Below are positions 34,536 to 47,148 of a stretch of DNA of 64,000 nucleotides, one piece after another. Below the pieces are notes generated by a model. It did not search any database. It had not been told where the DNA came from and was given only the letters and a program-made list of their open reading frames with translations. The translations under genes were made by a program, and so were the position numbers. Positions within the stretch are counted from its first letter, which is position 1, and each line of letters starts with the position of its first letter. This DNA comes from Daphnia pulex (taxonomy: Eukaryota; Arthropoda; Branchiopoda; Diplostraca; Daphniidae): the NCBI RefSeq assembly GCF_021134715.1, contig NC_060026.1, positions 5,571,001-5,635,000 of the forward strand. Direction: 5' to 3'.

Positions 34536-36232
34536 AAAAAAAACTTTCCAAAGAATTTCGAAGCATTTCAGTCATTTCTGTAGCCCTCTTCTTTGTACAT
34601 TTTCTCACGTGACAATCAATTCCTAATAATTTTTTGGCTGTTTTTTTTTTTCCTTGTCCGTTTTCAAATAATAAGACCAATCATAAGACCAATTGAGACA
34701 CTTGACTAATTTCATCTGTCTGCGTGATTTTCATCTCAATGTTTCATCATTCAGAATCAGACATCATTGGTATGGTGGCAAAAAAAAATGCAACACTTAT
34801 TAATTCAAATAACTGAATTCACAGTCAAGATTTTGAATGTAAAGTATACGAAATTTCAACACTATATACACATCATAAATTTAATTTATAACAATTTTTT
34901 TACCAACAAGAAATTTACGCTTATGAATTGTTAAATGCTAGGCTCTTAAAGTAGAAAAAATCGATACAAATATGTGTGTGTGTGCTCGCAAGTTGGTAAA
35001 AAAATACTAGTGAATTCTTCATTTCCTGTGTTACTGCTAATTACTAAGCTTATTGTGAGTTATTCCAATCAACGCAAAGCATTCATTTGATAGTTAATTT
35101 CTTCATAAGAATCTATCTTGGTCAAAACTTAATAAGACCACGGTATTTGGCGTAATGTTTTTTTTTTGTTTTTTTAAAGATTTGTTTAAGGCTGATTTAC
35201 AAATCGATTTTTCTACGCGACATTTAATGCCGCGTATATTTGAGACCTTTACTTCTTAAGCACCTTTTTAAACCAAAGAGTTCTTTGACCTTATCCCTCT
35301 GCAGTCTGCAGAAGGGCAAACCGTAAAATCTAGCTTTTCTTTTTGTAGTTCTTTAATTTCCCTTCGAAACAACTCGAAGAATTTTCCATATCCTTTCTCT
35401 CCACACCATTTTCATGTATTTCTCTGATGTGGTTCTACATCCGAATTGCGGATTGGATGAAAAAAGACAGTAATTTTTCGGAATAAAATTGACGTGACGT
35501 TCACTTTTCATTTGATGTAACGTGAAAAAAACGAAATAAAATTAAGTGTGGTACTACATTTTCTGTAAGTTAGAAATCAGCTAAACATGATTCATTCAAT
35601 TCACGCGAATGACATATATTAGAATTGCCATATTTTTAATTTCGTCGTCCGTAACGGAATCAATACCTACAGATTACTTCACCAAAGTTTAAGTTCGGTT
35701 AGTTCTAGGCATTAGGCTGGGCGGCGGCACTGTTCAAGAGCGGTTTCTAATTCATTTTATAGAGGTAAAGGTACATCATATATCACCCCTTCCGGCAGTT
35801 CTGACGTTGATAATGCTATATTCTTATTCCGAATGGAATCAATACAAGAAGGTCTCCGGTCTCCCTCTACCTGCGATGCCTCAGCGCTCTTGGCCAGTTG
35901 AAAAGAATAAGGAAAAAAGAAAAGAGAAATTGATCCCTATCTTAACGTCTTCGGAAAGGGGGCACTGGGCAGCTCTGTTGTGTCGCTTTCCCTTCGACTT
36001 ACATCCAGGATAGGCAAAACAAGGAAACAGTTCTGTAATTTGATTATGGGCACCGACTGTACCTCTTGCAGTGAACTCAGAGCCATGCAGAAGCGGTAGG
36101 TAGACACCTTCACTAGCTGGGCTTCCTCATCGCGACGTCGTGTAGCGAAAATCTTCTGCAGTCGTGTAAGCCGTGCGCTAGAGGCTAGATGGGATTCGTT
36201 CGCTTTGCTTTTGTTAACAGCTAGCACAGATC
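34536..36232. other. Intergenic region between the tandem channel genes
   Basis: No gene and no obvious transposon. Homopolymer T runs near 34645 and 35160. It should contain the promoter of the second channel gene; no clear TATA box near 36150-36200. Confidence 0.4.
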
Positions 36233-39200
36233 ATGTGGATAATTCACGCAGCTCTGCTAGTTCTCACTGTTTTCGTCCTAGGCGGTGGACATGAGTGAGT
36301 CATTTTTCGCCACTTTTATACAGTTTATAGTGATATTTTCCAGGATATGATTTGTGAAATAGAGAAAAAGAATAACATGTTTTGAAATTTGTAAATCTGT
36401 ATCGAAACATATCGCAACCAGTGGGCGTCAGATCCATTCATTTCATTCAACATAATTTGTTTTCACCAAATGTTAGATGAAAATTGATATTCAATAAGTC
36501 TCTGTAACGATTCTACTAAAAAAATTTACTATTACTGTTATTGTTATTACTTATTAGTGATAGCAATACCCTATTTGTAGTTGTGCCTTGTGCAACTGAT
36601 GGAACTAATTTCTTGGATTACACAACTAGCTACATTATGGCTGCACAGACACAGTATTTTGTACGCCACTCTTCAATACTTCAACGTCATATTTCACAAT
36701 ATAAGGAATCAGTATACAGCATATTTGTCCATCTTTGCCTACCACGACATTTGACATTTTCACTCTAAAATGTTTGCGCTTTAATATATGTTGTGCATTT
36801 TCTAAATGAGCGACTATATCTTTCAAACGCATTGTTACTTCAATCGAAGTAGTCAATAAAGAGCGACAGCAAAGAAACATTTAAAAATCCAACTTCTTTT
36901 ATAAAAGTAGTAGTAGCCCAGCTGTACAAAGTGACTTTCTTCGCCGTTCGACATGTTTAGCAAATTAAGTTTAAAGAAATTATTGCAAAATAATAAGAGA
37001 AAGTAAGAGAGACAATGAAAGTTCGTACCTTGTATTTACGTATATAGTGTCTTTTGTTCTTCTCCTTCCTAATCCTCTTTTCTCAAATCTCACTGTATAT
37101 ATTTTTTTTGTTTTGTTTTTATTTCTTCATTTTCATGTCAGAGTGCCTGCAATGTCTCTTCTAACGAGAAAAGGTAAACGTTGGCCGGAATTACCCAAAA
37201 ACCACCAACGGTTCTCATCGACGAGCCCATTCCAGCAGCCATTACACAGTGTGCCAGCAGCTAGAGAACCCGAATTAGCGCTGGATTTATTTTCCGTCAC
37301 GGGTATTGAGAGAAAGGGGCGTACGGTCAACCCAGATGTCTTAAAACGAAATGAATTCAGAGCTGGTCATTTACCGGCAGAAGAAAACGAACATCATCGC
37401 ATTCGCCACAATCGGCGCAAAACTGGTCGGCGGCACGCTTCCGTCGAGAACAAACAATTGACATTCGAGGCCGAAACGGACGACGGCCACGACCTGTCGA
37501 GTAACAACATGCATGAACTCGACAGCTTGACTTCAACACCTCAGCCAGCCAACGGTGATGATGATGAAACGGAAAACGAAATAACGGAGGAGACAACGCC
37601 GCCAGACCCAACCTCCAATCGTCCACCAATTCTTCCACGGAGATGCTCGGGAAAGAACAACGATTCCAGCTGTACGTCCGAGCGCAATAATCGTTTCCCG
37701 TCGTCGGTCTTGATGATCGAAGCTCATTACAATCAGACGGTGCGAGACTTTTTGCAGATCTGCACACCGGTGGAGCGGGTGGAAATCGAGAGCGTCGATG
37801 ACGTCCAACTGCTTCTCAACGCTCTCTATGAGCAGATGACGGTCAAGGACAAAGCAAGCGGCAAGTCGGCTTTTCTTCTACTCATAATGCTTAAATATCT
37901 CATCTATTAGAATCTTATTCTATTAGATGAGTCATTCTATTAGATATGCGGCAATCCACCGTGTTAGATGGTGTTAGATATGTGGCAATATGTGTTAGAT
38001 GGGTCAAATCTCTGTACAATGTACACATATGTTAAATAGTTGTTGTAATCCAATATATAGGGATTGCGGCAGCTATATAGCGGTAGCGGGTAGCTATATC
38101 TATACCAATGTCAATTGCTATATATTGCTACAACCAACACATCTACCAGGCCTAACGGCCTACCGGCCTAATACCTAGTCTCTAATACAGAATTCTCTAT
38201 TACAGCCAGTCTCGTCTTGCTTTTCAATTTGGAGCACTACGCCAATTGGACCAAAGAACGGGTCATCGATGTTTTGCAGTCCTCGGTCAATGCCCTTCAC
38301 AACGGCTTCAACGACATGACGATTTACAGCAAATTCCATCAAGATGGGGCCGATTCCAACGACACCCATCTCACGCTAACCTACGACGTCAAGTATTGGC
38401 TCTCTGAATTGTGCAACCAACGTCTGACTCCGTGTGCCGACTTCGCCTCCATCATTCTCGAGTCCGTCTTACAAATGAACGACATTGAAAATGAAGGCGT
38501 CACCAATCACTTGGCGTCAGGAGAAATGGATTCGTTAGAAGATGCGTCGTCGCAAGCCAATGCGTAAGTATTGATCGGCTGGGTTATTTTCTAGCTAGAT
38601 TTAATGCAATTAAACTAATCAGTTCTGTTTCTGTATAATGCTTCATTTTGCTGACTTGCAGGTGGTGCCAGCAACTTGGACTGGGTCCAGGCTCCCGAAT
38701 CGTCGATGTGAGAGCATTGCCTCTCAAATCTGCGGGTGGCTATCATAGGTTAGTCAACTCAAATAAAATAATTAAGTTTTTTTTTTTAATTAACTAAATT
38801 TCTTAATGTGATTTGGATATTTTATTAACAATACAGGGAAGAATCAAGCTTGGTACTTGGAGATATTCTGCCGAGAAATTCCAAGTCATATGATAAAAAC
38901 AGAGCGCCGAAATTTTTTGGACAACCAACCATAGTACTTTGCAATTACATTTAACTTTAATAGAAATCTAATCCTTGTTTTTATAGGTGTACTTTCACGT
39001 AACCGTCTTATCCATTGATACCATTAATGAGGAATCCATGGTGGGGCACCGACATTTAACAAAAATTATTATGGAAACAATTAAATAATTAATCAACTAA
39101 TCAATTATTTCTTTCTACTCTGCTGATATATCCTCCAACAGACGTACGTAGCAGACATTTTCCTTGCACAGAGCTGGAGAGATCACCGTCTGCGGTTACC

Positions 39201-41158
39201 AGAAGATATGACAGAAGAGTACCGGTAACGGGAAATCCCCCTAACTCGATTATTTAGTGCTATAGCCAATACATAGGGCTCGTTTCTTGTACGGTAGCTT
39301 CAAAAATAAGTTCTACAGTACAAGGCACTGCTATATCGTTATCTTTAAGAACTACCAGAGCCTCATCAATAACGAAAACGTGTTGTATTTTTTCTAGAAT
39401 TCTTGATGTCGGTTGGTTGCAAGACATTTGGCGGCCGGATTGCTTTTTCAAAAACGCCAAGAAAGTAACATTTCACGAGATGAGTGTTCCTAATCACTAT
39501 CTCTGGTTGTATCACGATAAGACCCTAATTTACATGGCCAAGTAATGACCTACTTTCTATCCAGTTTTAATAAATCAATGAAAAAGAAATTTGAAATGAA
39601 GTTAAATTCAAACACCAAAATTTGTAAACAAACCATATCGAATTCTATAATTTTTTAAAAATTATAACTTAGGTTGACTTTGGTATTGTCCTGTGCAATG
39701 AAATTTGAAAATTATCCGCATGACACGCAAGTTTGTTCCATGCAAATTGAAAGCTGTAAGAGGATTTTTTTTAAACTTCCAGTTTAATTGTAATCTGTTT
39801 CATAAATAACGCAACCTTCTTTTGCAAGTGTCCCACACCACACATGATCTGGTATTTAAATGGAACTTTACCGACCCCCTGGTAACCAATCCCGATATTG
39901 AGCTGCCGCAATTGGATATCGCAAAAAATTCCACAGAAGACTGCACGCTAGAATACTCGACCGGTAATCATAATCAAAGATTTTTTTAAACATTCAACAA
40001 ATTGAAATCTAGGCTAGTACGACACATGTTATAATTTTCCGCTATAAAGTAAAACGTGTTATAATTTCCAATTAAAAAATAAATTTATTTTTTATATTTA
40101 TCATTAGCCATTATTAATGAACTATTTTACTCAAAGGTAATTTCACCTGCCTGGCCGTGGTATTCAACCTTCGCCGCCGATTAGGCTACCACTTGTTTCA
40201 TACTTACATTCCGTCAGGATTAATTGTAGTTATGTCTTGGATTTCCTTCTGGATCAAACCCGAAGCTATTCCTGCCAGAGCTACATTGGGTGTAACTTCC
40301 CTCCTTACTTTGTGTAAGATATTGGAATGCTTTTATATTGATGTTTAGAATGAATGCACATTTCATTCGACAGCGGCACAAGATTTCGCTGAATAACTGA
40401 TTTTTTTTTTCAAACAGCGACACAAAGTACGCAGTCCCAGAGATCTCTTCCGCCTGTTTCCTACGTCAAAGCGATTGACGTTTGGATGTCTTCTTGCACT
40501 GTTTTCGTCTTTATGTCTCTAATGGAATTTGCAGTCGTTAACAGTTTTATGGGACCGGGTAATACGATTTTTTTACATTGTTCTCTGCTCTACTTGCCAA
40601 TTTAATCCCTCTTCGTTACAGTTGCAACCAAGCCGATGAAGGGCTATTCTGAAGAAGACTTAACGATCCATCGAGTACGTAAACTTTTTTGTTTTTCTCC
40701 CAGCTCTATTTTAGCTTATTTAAGCTTATTCACAACTTGAATTACTGCTATCCTTTGTTTTCCATAATGAAAAATTTCCAATGTTTTAAATTTGTTGCTG
40801 GTTTGTTTTGTTTTTTAAATTTGTTCAACAACTATTTTTTAACGATTATACCATCTCCACTCCAACAATTGGATTACGTTGCATTTGATTTCCTCACTTG
40901 AATTTAACTTGTGACTTTTTTTTTATCCGTTCGGACACAAAGCCTTCCGGTTACAATGGCACTTCTTCATCCCTTCGCTTGAGAGGAAAAGCCTCTAGCC
41001 CTGCCCGTGGACCGCCGCCACCGCCGCCAGGCCCTCAATATGTTACCTTCTGTAACGGTCGCGAAGTGGCCTTGTTTATTGATCAATGGTCGCGTCTCTT
41101 TTTTCCTCTCGCCTTCATCATTCTCAACATTGTCTACTGGACTACTTTTTTGCACTGA
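36233..41158 (+). CDS. Cys-loop ligand-gated chloride channel subunit, tandem copy 2, with large N-terminal extracellular insert
   Basis: Fourteen exons in frame: 36233-36294, 37142-37860, 38206-38563, 38662-38748, 38837-38933, 38987-39040, 39142-39224, 39398-39541, 39673-39755, 39829-39963, 40137-40313, 40418-40558, 40622-40674 and 40943-41158; 802 residues. Exon 1 gives a signal peptide. Exons 2-4 add 388 residues absent from copy 1, after which the receptor matches copy 1 exon by exon: [18 protein letters not shown], Cys loop C-x13-[28 protein letters not shown] and M4 ending [14 protein letters not shown]. The insert has a basic/acidic low-complexity part, then a helical-looking part with sequons (NQT, NWT, NDT) and [10 protein letters not shown] before the receptor. 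The M3-M4 loop carries GPPPPPPGP. The intron after exon 2 is GC-AG (G|GCAAGT). Splicing exon 1 directly to exon 5 would also stay in frame. Confidence 0.85.
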
Positions 41159-41769
41159 AAAATAATCTTTGTTGTTTCCTACTGCTGTTATGTGTGCAAC
41201 CCACTGTACGCGCTGTCGATCGACAGTAGCCTAGTACACCATTGTGTTCCTCTGCTGTGCAGTGTAGACTAAATTCTGAAGAAGACCGACAACAATTTGT
41301 GAAATACACAATTTAAAAAACTGTTTTCATCAAAAGCGTTTAGGCCGCGCATTTAGACATTTGCACATGTTTTTATTATTCAACAATCGAAAATCATTTT
41401 AGATAGCATAATTCCAAATCATTTCTTTTTACATGTCTGACTAAAAAACGGCCAAATAAAATTCTCTTAATGCCATCAGTTACATCCTTGTTTGTTATAT
41501 CACCTTACTCTGAGGAGATTTGTTCACATTTTGCCATTTTATTTTCGGCAAAAGACAAATTTTTGGTGTTGAGGTATCGTGCACGTATACAAGTTCGCTT
41601 TTAAACTCTTATCTAAAATCGAGTCTAAAGTGAAGCAACGTGGATAGCTTATCAGTCGTTGAAAATGTCAAAACGCTATCAAATAAAAGTGATAAAGAGC
41701 CTTCAGTCCCAATTACAGCAACCAAGTTTACGGATTTTTTGTTTCGCAGTCATAGACAAATCTTGAAAG
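41159..41769. other. Intergenic region with channel 3' UTR
   Basis: AATAAA near 41455 may end the channel transcript. An initiator-like TTATCAGTCG near 41650 lies about 120 bp before the next ATG. No gene. Confidence 0.4.
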
Positions 41770-44054
41770 ATGACGGAATTCAACCTTAAGTGTTTCTGTT
41801 TTTCCAAATTGTTTTTTATTTCAATTTTATTGATTGGTGGTAGTTATGCTGCTTACCCTCCAGTGGGTGATATAAACTGCTATAAAGGGAGCTGCGAGTC
41901 AGTGGAATGCCAAAGTGTTGATTGCAGTTTTGGTAAATTGATGACCAATCCCAGTAGCTCCTGTGGATGTTGTAAGCTGTGTCTGAGCTACATAGGTAAG
42001 AACGTATAGATTTTGTTGACCATTCATATTAACTAATTTAATAATTATATAACTGTAACATGACCTCAAAGGAAGGATCAGTTATATAACTTACTTTGCT
42101 GACATGCAAATGAGTACTTTTCCTCTTTTTCCCTGCATTGTCGCAATCTACTCTACGAAGCGTCGTATGCGCGATATGCAGAGATTTCTATTTGTTCCTT
42201 TTCGAAAACTCATAGAGGGTTTGAGATATCGAGTTGAAACTTTTTATTGTAATTATTGTTGCTTGTAATGGTTGTTTAGGAAGCTTTAAAACTTAAATTT
42301 AGTCAAATTAGTTCAATTAAGTTTAAGAAAAGTGTCGTTTTCCATGGTAGCGCAAATGGCCGAGCTAGCGGCGGGCGTCAGTTATACGAAAATTGGACTA
42401 CAATATTATATTAACAAAGCATAAAATGAAATCCCGCATATATTTTTTTTCCCGCTATTGTGTAGGGGAAAATGAGCCTTGTAGTCTTAACATGAATAAC
42501 CAAGAATGTGGCCCAGGTCTTACTTGTGCAGCCGCGTCTAAGAATTCGAAATCGGACTACATATGTGTAAAAAGTTAGTAAAAATGTTGGCTTCGAAATA
42601 AGATCACTGTGTGCTTTCAGTAATGAATTACCCAAATTTTGAATTTAGTGAACACGAAATGCTTCGAAGCTCAAGATGAATATGAAGTTCGGAAATTAAG
42701 TGGTTCACTAGGAATGTATGAGACACGTCCCAGATGTGACGACAATGGTGACTTTATTGCAAGAAAGTGCCAACCAGGTGGCAGGTACAGTACCGTGTCC
42801 AAATTCTGTTTATTAATTATTATTTTTTTTTTTTAAAATTTGAATTGCAATTTTTACAGCTGTTATTGTGTCGATATCAACAACAATCGGATTTTTGGGG
42901 AATCCCCGCCTAGTTATGCTGCAACTGACGCAGCCATGAATTGTGGTATGTGTCCATCCCAAAAAAACGAAACAAAAAATAACTAAATAAATAATAAATT
43001 CCGATGAAACTTTTAGAATGTTCCAGAGCTTATCAACTGGCACTGGCGGGTTCGCTACAATCGGTACAGTTTCCTCACTGCCTACCAAATGGCAACTATG
43101 ATACACTGCAGTGTGTAAATCAAGCCTGTTTTTGCATCAGTTCTACCAACCAAACCCTCACTTCTTCTATCCAACCCATTACTGCAATTACGGAGTTACC
43201 GTGCTGTAATTGTTTCATCTTCAAGAAATACTTTTTGCGATTTGTACTCGCGAATTTACCTATGCTCATCTCTATTCTGAACAGATAACACTGACGTGCA
43301 TTCAGCTGATTACTACCGGCCTTGCGAAATGAAAAGGTTAAAGACTAAATTTTTTGGGAATAGTTACATCCGCCAGAATATCACAGTACTTGGACTGGAA
43401 CAACCGGATTGTTCGCCAGATGGATTCTACCAATCGATTCTTGAGACAGAATCCACGTATGTATTGCCAAACCTCTTCTTTTCTCTTCGGCTTACTTGAA
43501 AAGACAAAAGAGTGGCCACCAGACCAGTAACTCGGTTTATTACTTTCTGAATTTTATTTTCATGAAACCACGAGTATTTTCGTAACAAAACGCATGAGAA
43601 AATTTGTTAACTTTTGCGAGATGTGTTCGTCGAATCTTTAGACTGGCAATGAACGTGAAATTAGTCAAATTTAATTTCTTAATCACAACGAATTTTGAAT
43701 TTCAGACTTTACTGTGCAGATCCTTATGGGGAAAAAATTGAAAATTTCGAAATCAACAAACCGGATGACAGTTCTATGAATTGCAGTATGTTAATTTAAA
43801 AGATGCAAGATATACTACACAAAAAACAATGTTATTTTTTTGCAATAGAATGTGCGCGAACAAGATTTTGGCTTACCAATCAAAAATTAGCCAAACCAAT
43901 CTGTTGCAGCAACGGGAACTATCGACCAATCCAATGCCGAGGGGGGGTTTGTTTTTGTGTAGATGATGACGGAAATCAGACTGGCCTAGAAGTTCAAGAG
44001 AATAACTTAACTGAGTTACAGTGCTATCAGTTAAAGCAATATCCTGATTGCTGA
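41770..44054 (+). CDS. Secreted cysteine-rich protein with thyroglobulin type-1-like repeats
   Basis: Eight exons in frame: 41770-41995, 42466-42573, 42649-42784, 42860-42945, 43017-43205, 43285-43456, 43706-43785 and 43849-44054; 400 residues. A signal peptide (about 1-27, ISILLIGGSYA) precedes an IGFBP/antistasin-like segment (CQSVDCSFG, SSCGCCKLC, CGPGLTC). Then come about four repeats with the thyroglobulin type-1 order C...C-x-x-x-G...C-x-P, C-x-C-V-D: RPRCDDNGDFIARKCQPGGSCYCVD is the clearest, followed by CLPNGNYDTLQC/CFC, PDCSPDGFY/LYCADPYG and CCSNGNYRPIQC/CFCVDDDG. Each repeat spans an exon pair or single exon. Such domains inhibit cysteine or aspartic proteases in several animals; whether this one does is open. 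Lineage-specific family likely. Confidence 0.8.
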
Positions 44055-44624
44055 TTAATCTTTTAACAACAAGACAACATTTAGATATTTTATGTTAGCC
44101 CGAAAATAGCACTTCAAGTTTCTGCGTAAATTTAACGCTTGTAACATTTTCCCCTGTTATGGAATACACCGTCTTCTGGAATGGTAAAAGTTTAAATAAA
44201 TAACGCTATGATTAAAGAAAATAAATAATAACAATCAATAACAATAGCACAATGAAATTGCAACTATATAGAAGAAATTTCGGCAGCGATTTCAACAAAA
44301 TTTCAAAGATTTTATCATTTTAATAGTAATAACGTAAAAATGGATGTGCAGTCTTACTGACTTAGAGGGTTTAGTTATCAAAGGTTTGTATAGGCCTATA
44401 GGAATCAAGAAATTCATTTTTGCGCTTTACGTATGCTCCGATAATATCCATTCTCGATTGTCGCAGAATATTAATGCTGTCAATTTTCTACAAACTATTC
44501 ATATTATTAATTCAAATTAGGGGTTGAAATCATAAGTTCATTACTCATTTTTTCATTTATACAGTAAAACTTTGCATTTATTTCTGCACAACTCAATTGC
44601 AAATGATATTAATTCAATTAAATT
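44055..44624. other. Convergent 3' intergenic region
   Basis: The plus-strand gene ends at 44054 and the minus-strand gene ends at 44625. AATAAA-like words occur near 44195 and 44220 for the plus strand. No other feature. Confidence 0.5.
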
Positions 44625-46767
44625 TTACCGCTTAAGAAAATGTTTGTAGACTGATCTCAACGATAAGAGAACAGGAATGCCTATGGGAAGAAAAAGTGGG
44701 ATGTAAATCGCATACCTGGAACACAACAATAAAACGATGTTAAAACGAGTTGAACAACAAAAATACATTTTAAAGTTAGAAGACAAAAAGAAGATAAATG
44801 AAAGTTTTAAGTGCACCTAAATCACTTACTTTTGGTCTTCAGGAAAGTATAACAATGCCAAAAGAGAGGGATCGAAGAAAGCCTTTTCGGCACATGAATT
44901 AGATACTTTGGCATCTCGGTACGCTTGTTGCAAATCGTCATTTTTCAAAGCAATTCTGGAATCGTCCCCCATCTTTACGGAAGCAACAATCAAATCTCTT
45001 ATTTCTTCACTAACAACGATGTTTCCGATCTGTTTTAATAGTTGTGATAGAGACTAAAGCGATTGAAAAAAAAAATAAAATAATTGTTACATGCTTCATC
45101 GAATGTATAGTATTTTAAATTTTTAATTCACGTTTACCTTTAGAGTAATGGTAGCTTGATTTAAAAATTGTACCGTACGTCGCCGTGTCAACAAATACAG
45201 CTCCCACGCGTGAACACCAGATTCATCATAATTCAAGGAGATGTAAGAAGTATCTGCATTCTTTATTATGCAATAGTAATTGCAAGTAAACATTAGCTCA
45301 AAAACAGGATCAAATAGGAATATTATCATTTCAAATTTATATTCACCTGTAGAGAGAAAATTCCGAGAGCATTTCTTAACTGGCATAGAGCAAGTCCAGC
45401 AAAGGAATGATCTAATTCATTGACAATTTGTAAACCTCCTCCATTCCACCGTGGACTAAGGACTGAATTGGTCACAACTGGCAAGGATCCTTTGAAAATA
45501 TACATTGGTGACTGATTTATGTGGGGAACATAAAGCACCCAATGAAAAGTGGGATCCGACGACAACTGACTTCCTATTTATCCACGAAATTCCATTTAAA
45601 CTCTATTTTCTTTTAGTATCTTAAGGCTTCGTTCATATACCTAGTCGCGGTTCGAGAATATTAATAAGAGATACCACTTTTTCTTCATTTAAAGAGAAAA
45701 TTTTTTGTTCAGTATCATGATTGGCATCAATATGGCCGTTTCCAAGATAAATCATTTGGGATGAAATTGAAAGGTCAGCAACGTGCCGAAATTTTTTAGA
45801 AAATGCAGCAAAATTTTCTAACAAAAAAAAGGGAAAATGCAATTTTATGTACGCCTAAAGCTGTGAAATTTTTTAAAAATTCTTACCATCATATAAAGAT
45901 ACTATACTAGAATATTCTTGGGTTGCATTTGCGGTCGCCAAAGTAAGAAGAACATTATAATGATTAGAAATGGGAAGGTGCGCATCGGAATTTCGGTCTG
46001 AATCGTGAAGTGCCAAAATTGAACGTATAATGTGGCCAAGGGAATCAAAATCTAACAAAAAAAAAGGAAAAATTTATCAATTTAAAAATTTTGATTTATA
46101 AGTGAATGAAATCTTTTAATTCCACACCTGTTTCTTCCGAGAAGTACAGAAAGTTATGCCTTCCTACACACACTTTCCCAGATGGCAAATAATTAGATGG
46201 TACTTCAACAATTGATAATATGTTAATAAACTCTGATTCAGATAGTTCCTCAAAGTACATGTCTATGGCATCAACTGACTTTTGTGACAACAAAATTTTT
46301 ACTTCTTCAGGGCTGAATTTATATGGAACAATACTGAAGTTATAAGTTACTAAAAAAATTTTGAAAATTGTTAACATAATCTTCAAATCTAAACATTTAT
46401 TATATTGTTTTAGTTACTTACATGGGTCCTTGGACTGAACTAGTGCACTTTGCAGTTTCTTTGCCATTATTTCAGCATCATTGATGCCTTTTAATAAAAT
46501 AGGGATACTTTGTTCACTCCCAGACACTTTAGCCATAGTGGACAGTTCTTCCAGTGGTAAAGATGCTCTTTGTACAGTAGTGGTATTCCACCATACTGGT
46601 ACTCCAAGACCCAAAAGTATCACAATGAAGGTTAATGCAGCTCCAATTGGATGAGAATGCCTATCTAAACAGTTATTTTCATTAGTTTGAATCATAAGTA
46701 AATCAAGAGTAAATTAATTTTGACATTTACCTTGCCTATCTAGAGAGCTGTTATTGGAGCCCTTCAT
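44625..46767 (-). CDS. PIGS: PIG-S, GPI transamidase subunit
   Basis: Nine minus-strand exons in frame: 46767-46731, 46664-46422, 46349-46128, 46051-45887, 45817-45641, 45573-45347, 45260-45138, 45053-44830 and 44715-44625; 502 residues (human about 555). The subunit is part of the ER-membrane complex that attaches GPI anchors to proteins. An N-terminal membrane helix (about 20-42, ALTFIVILLGLGVPVWW) and a C-terminal helix (YAIYIPLFLPIGIPVLLSL, ending HFLKR) bracket a lumenal domain, the known PIG-S topology. Family words: VGRHNFLYF, LTLATANATQEYSS, GSLPVVTNSVLSPRWNGGG, ESGVHAWELYLLTRRRTVQFL and AFFDPSLLALLYFPEDQKYA. ATG 46767 (MKGSNNSS) is the only start that leads in frame. It is head to head with the TPRKB gene, 381 bp between the two ATGs. 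Confidence 0.93.
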
Positions 46768-47148
46768 TTTTAAAAAAGGTGGAAATATTTATACCTAAAC
46801 CAAAAAAGAAAATTGTATCAAGAATTTTTCAAATCACTTTTCAATAAATAAATAAGAAAGGACCACCATCAAACGTACAGGTTCTTAAATTTGTTGTTTA
46901 GTGTTTACTGTAGTCGATGTAGTGTCTACTGAAATGAAGATTTGAAGTCGCATTTTAGTCTGCAAATAATTGCCATGACAACGTCTTGCAGTGTTACAGC
47001 CAGGTTACATACAGCCGGTTGAAGCAGACAGACTATAAACTGTGGGAACCAGCAGCAGTCAGAACACGTTTTGAAATAAAAAAATTTACCGATTCGTGAC
47101 TCCCATATTTAGTCGTTATTTAGTCATATTTGAGCAAACAATAATAAA
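46768..47148. promoter_or_regulatory. Probable bidirectional promoter of PIGS and TPRKB
   Basis: The 381 bp between two divergent start codons must hold both 5' UTRs and any promoter elements. No TATA box is evident on either side, as is common for divergent housekeeping pairs. Shared control is inference. Confidence 0.55.

Noticed and set aside
37047-37141. Hydrophobic leader in front of channel copy 2 exon 2, as a signal peptide of a separate gene
   Set aside because: It starts at GTG and is the translated polypyrimidine tract of the intron before the acceptor at 37141; the phase fits exon 1 at 36233-36294.
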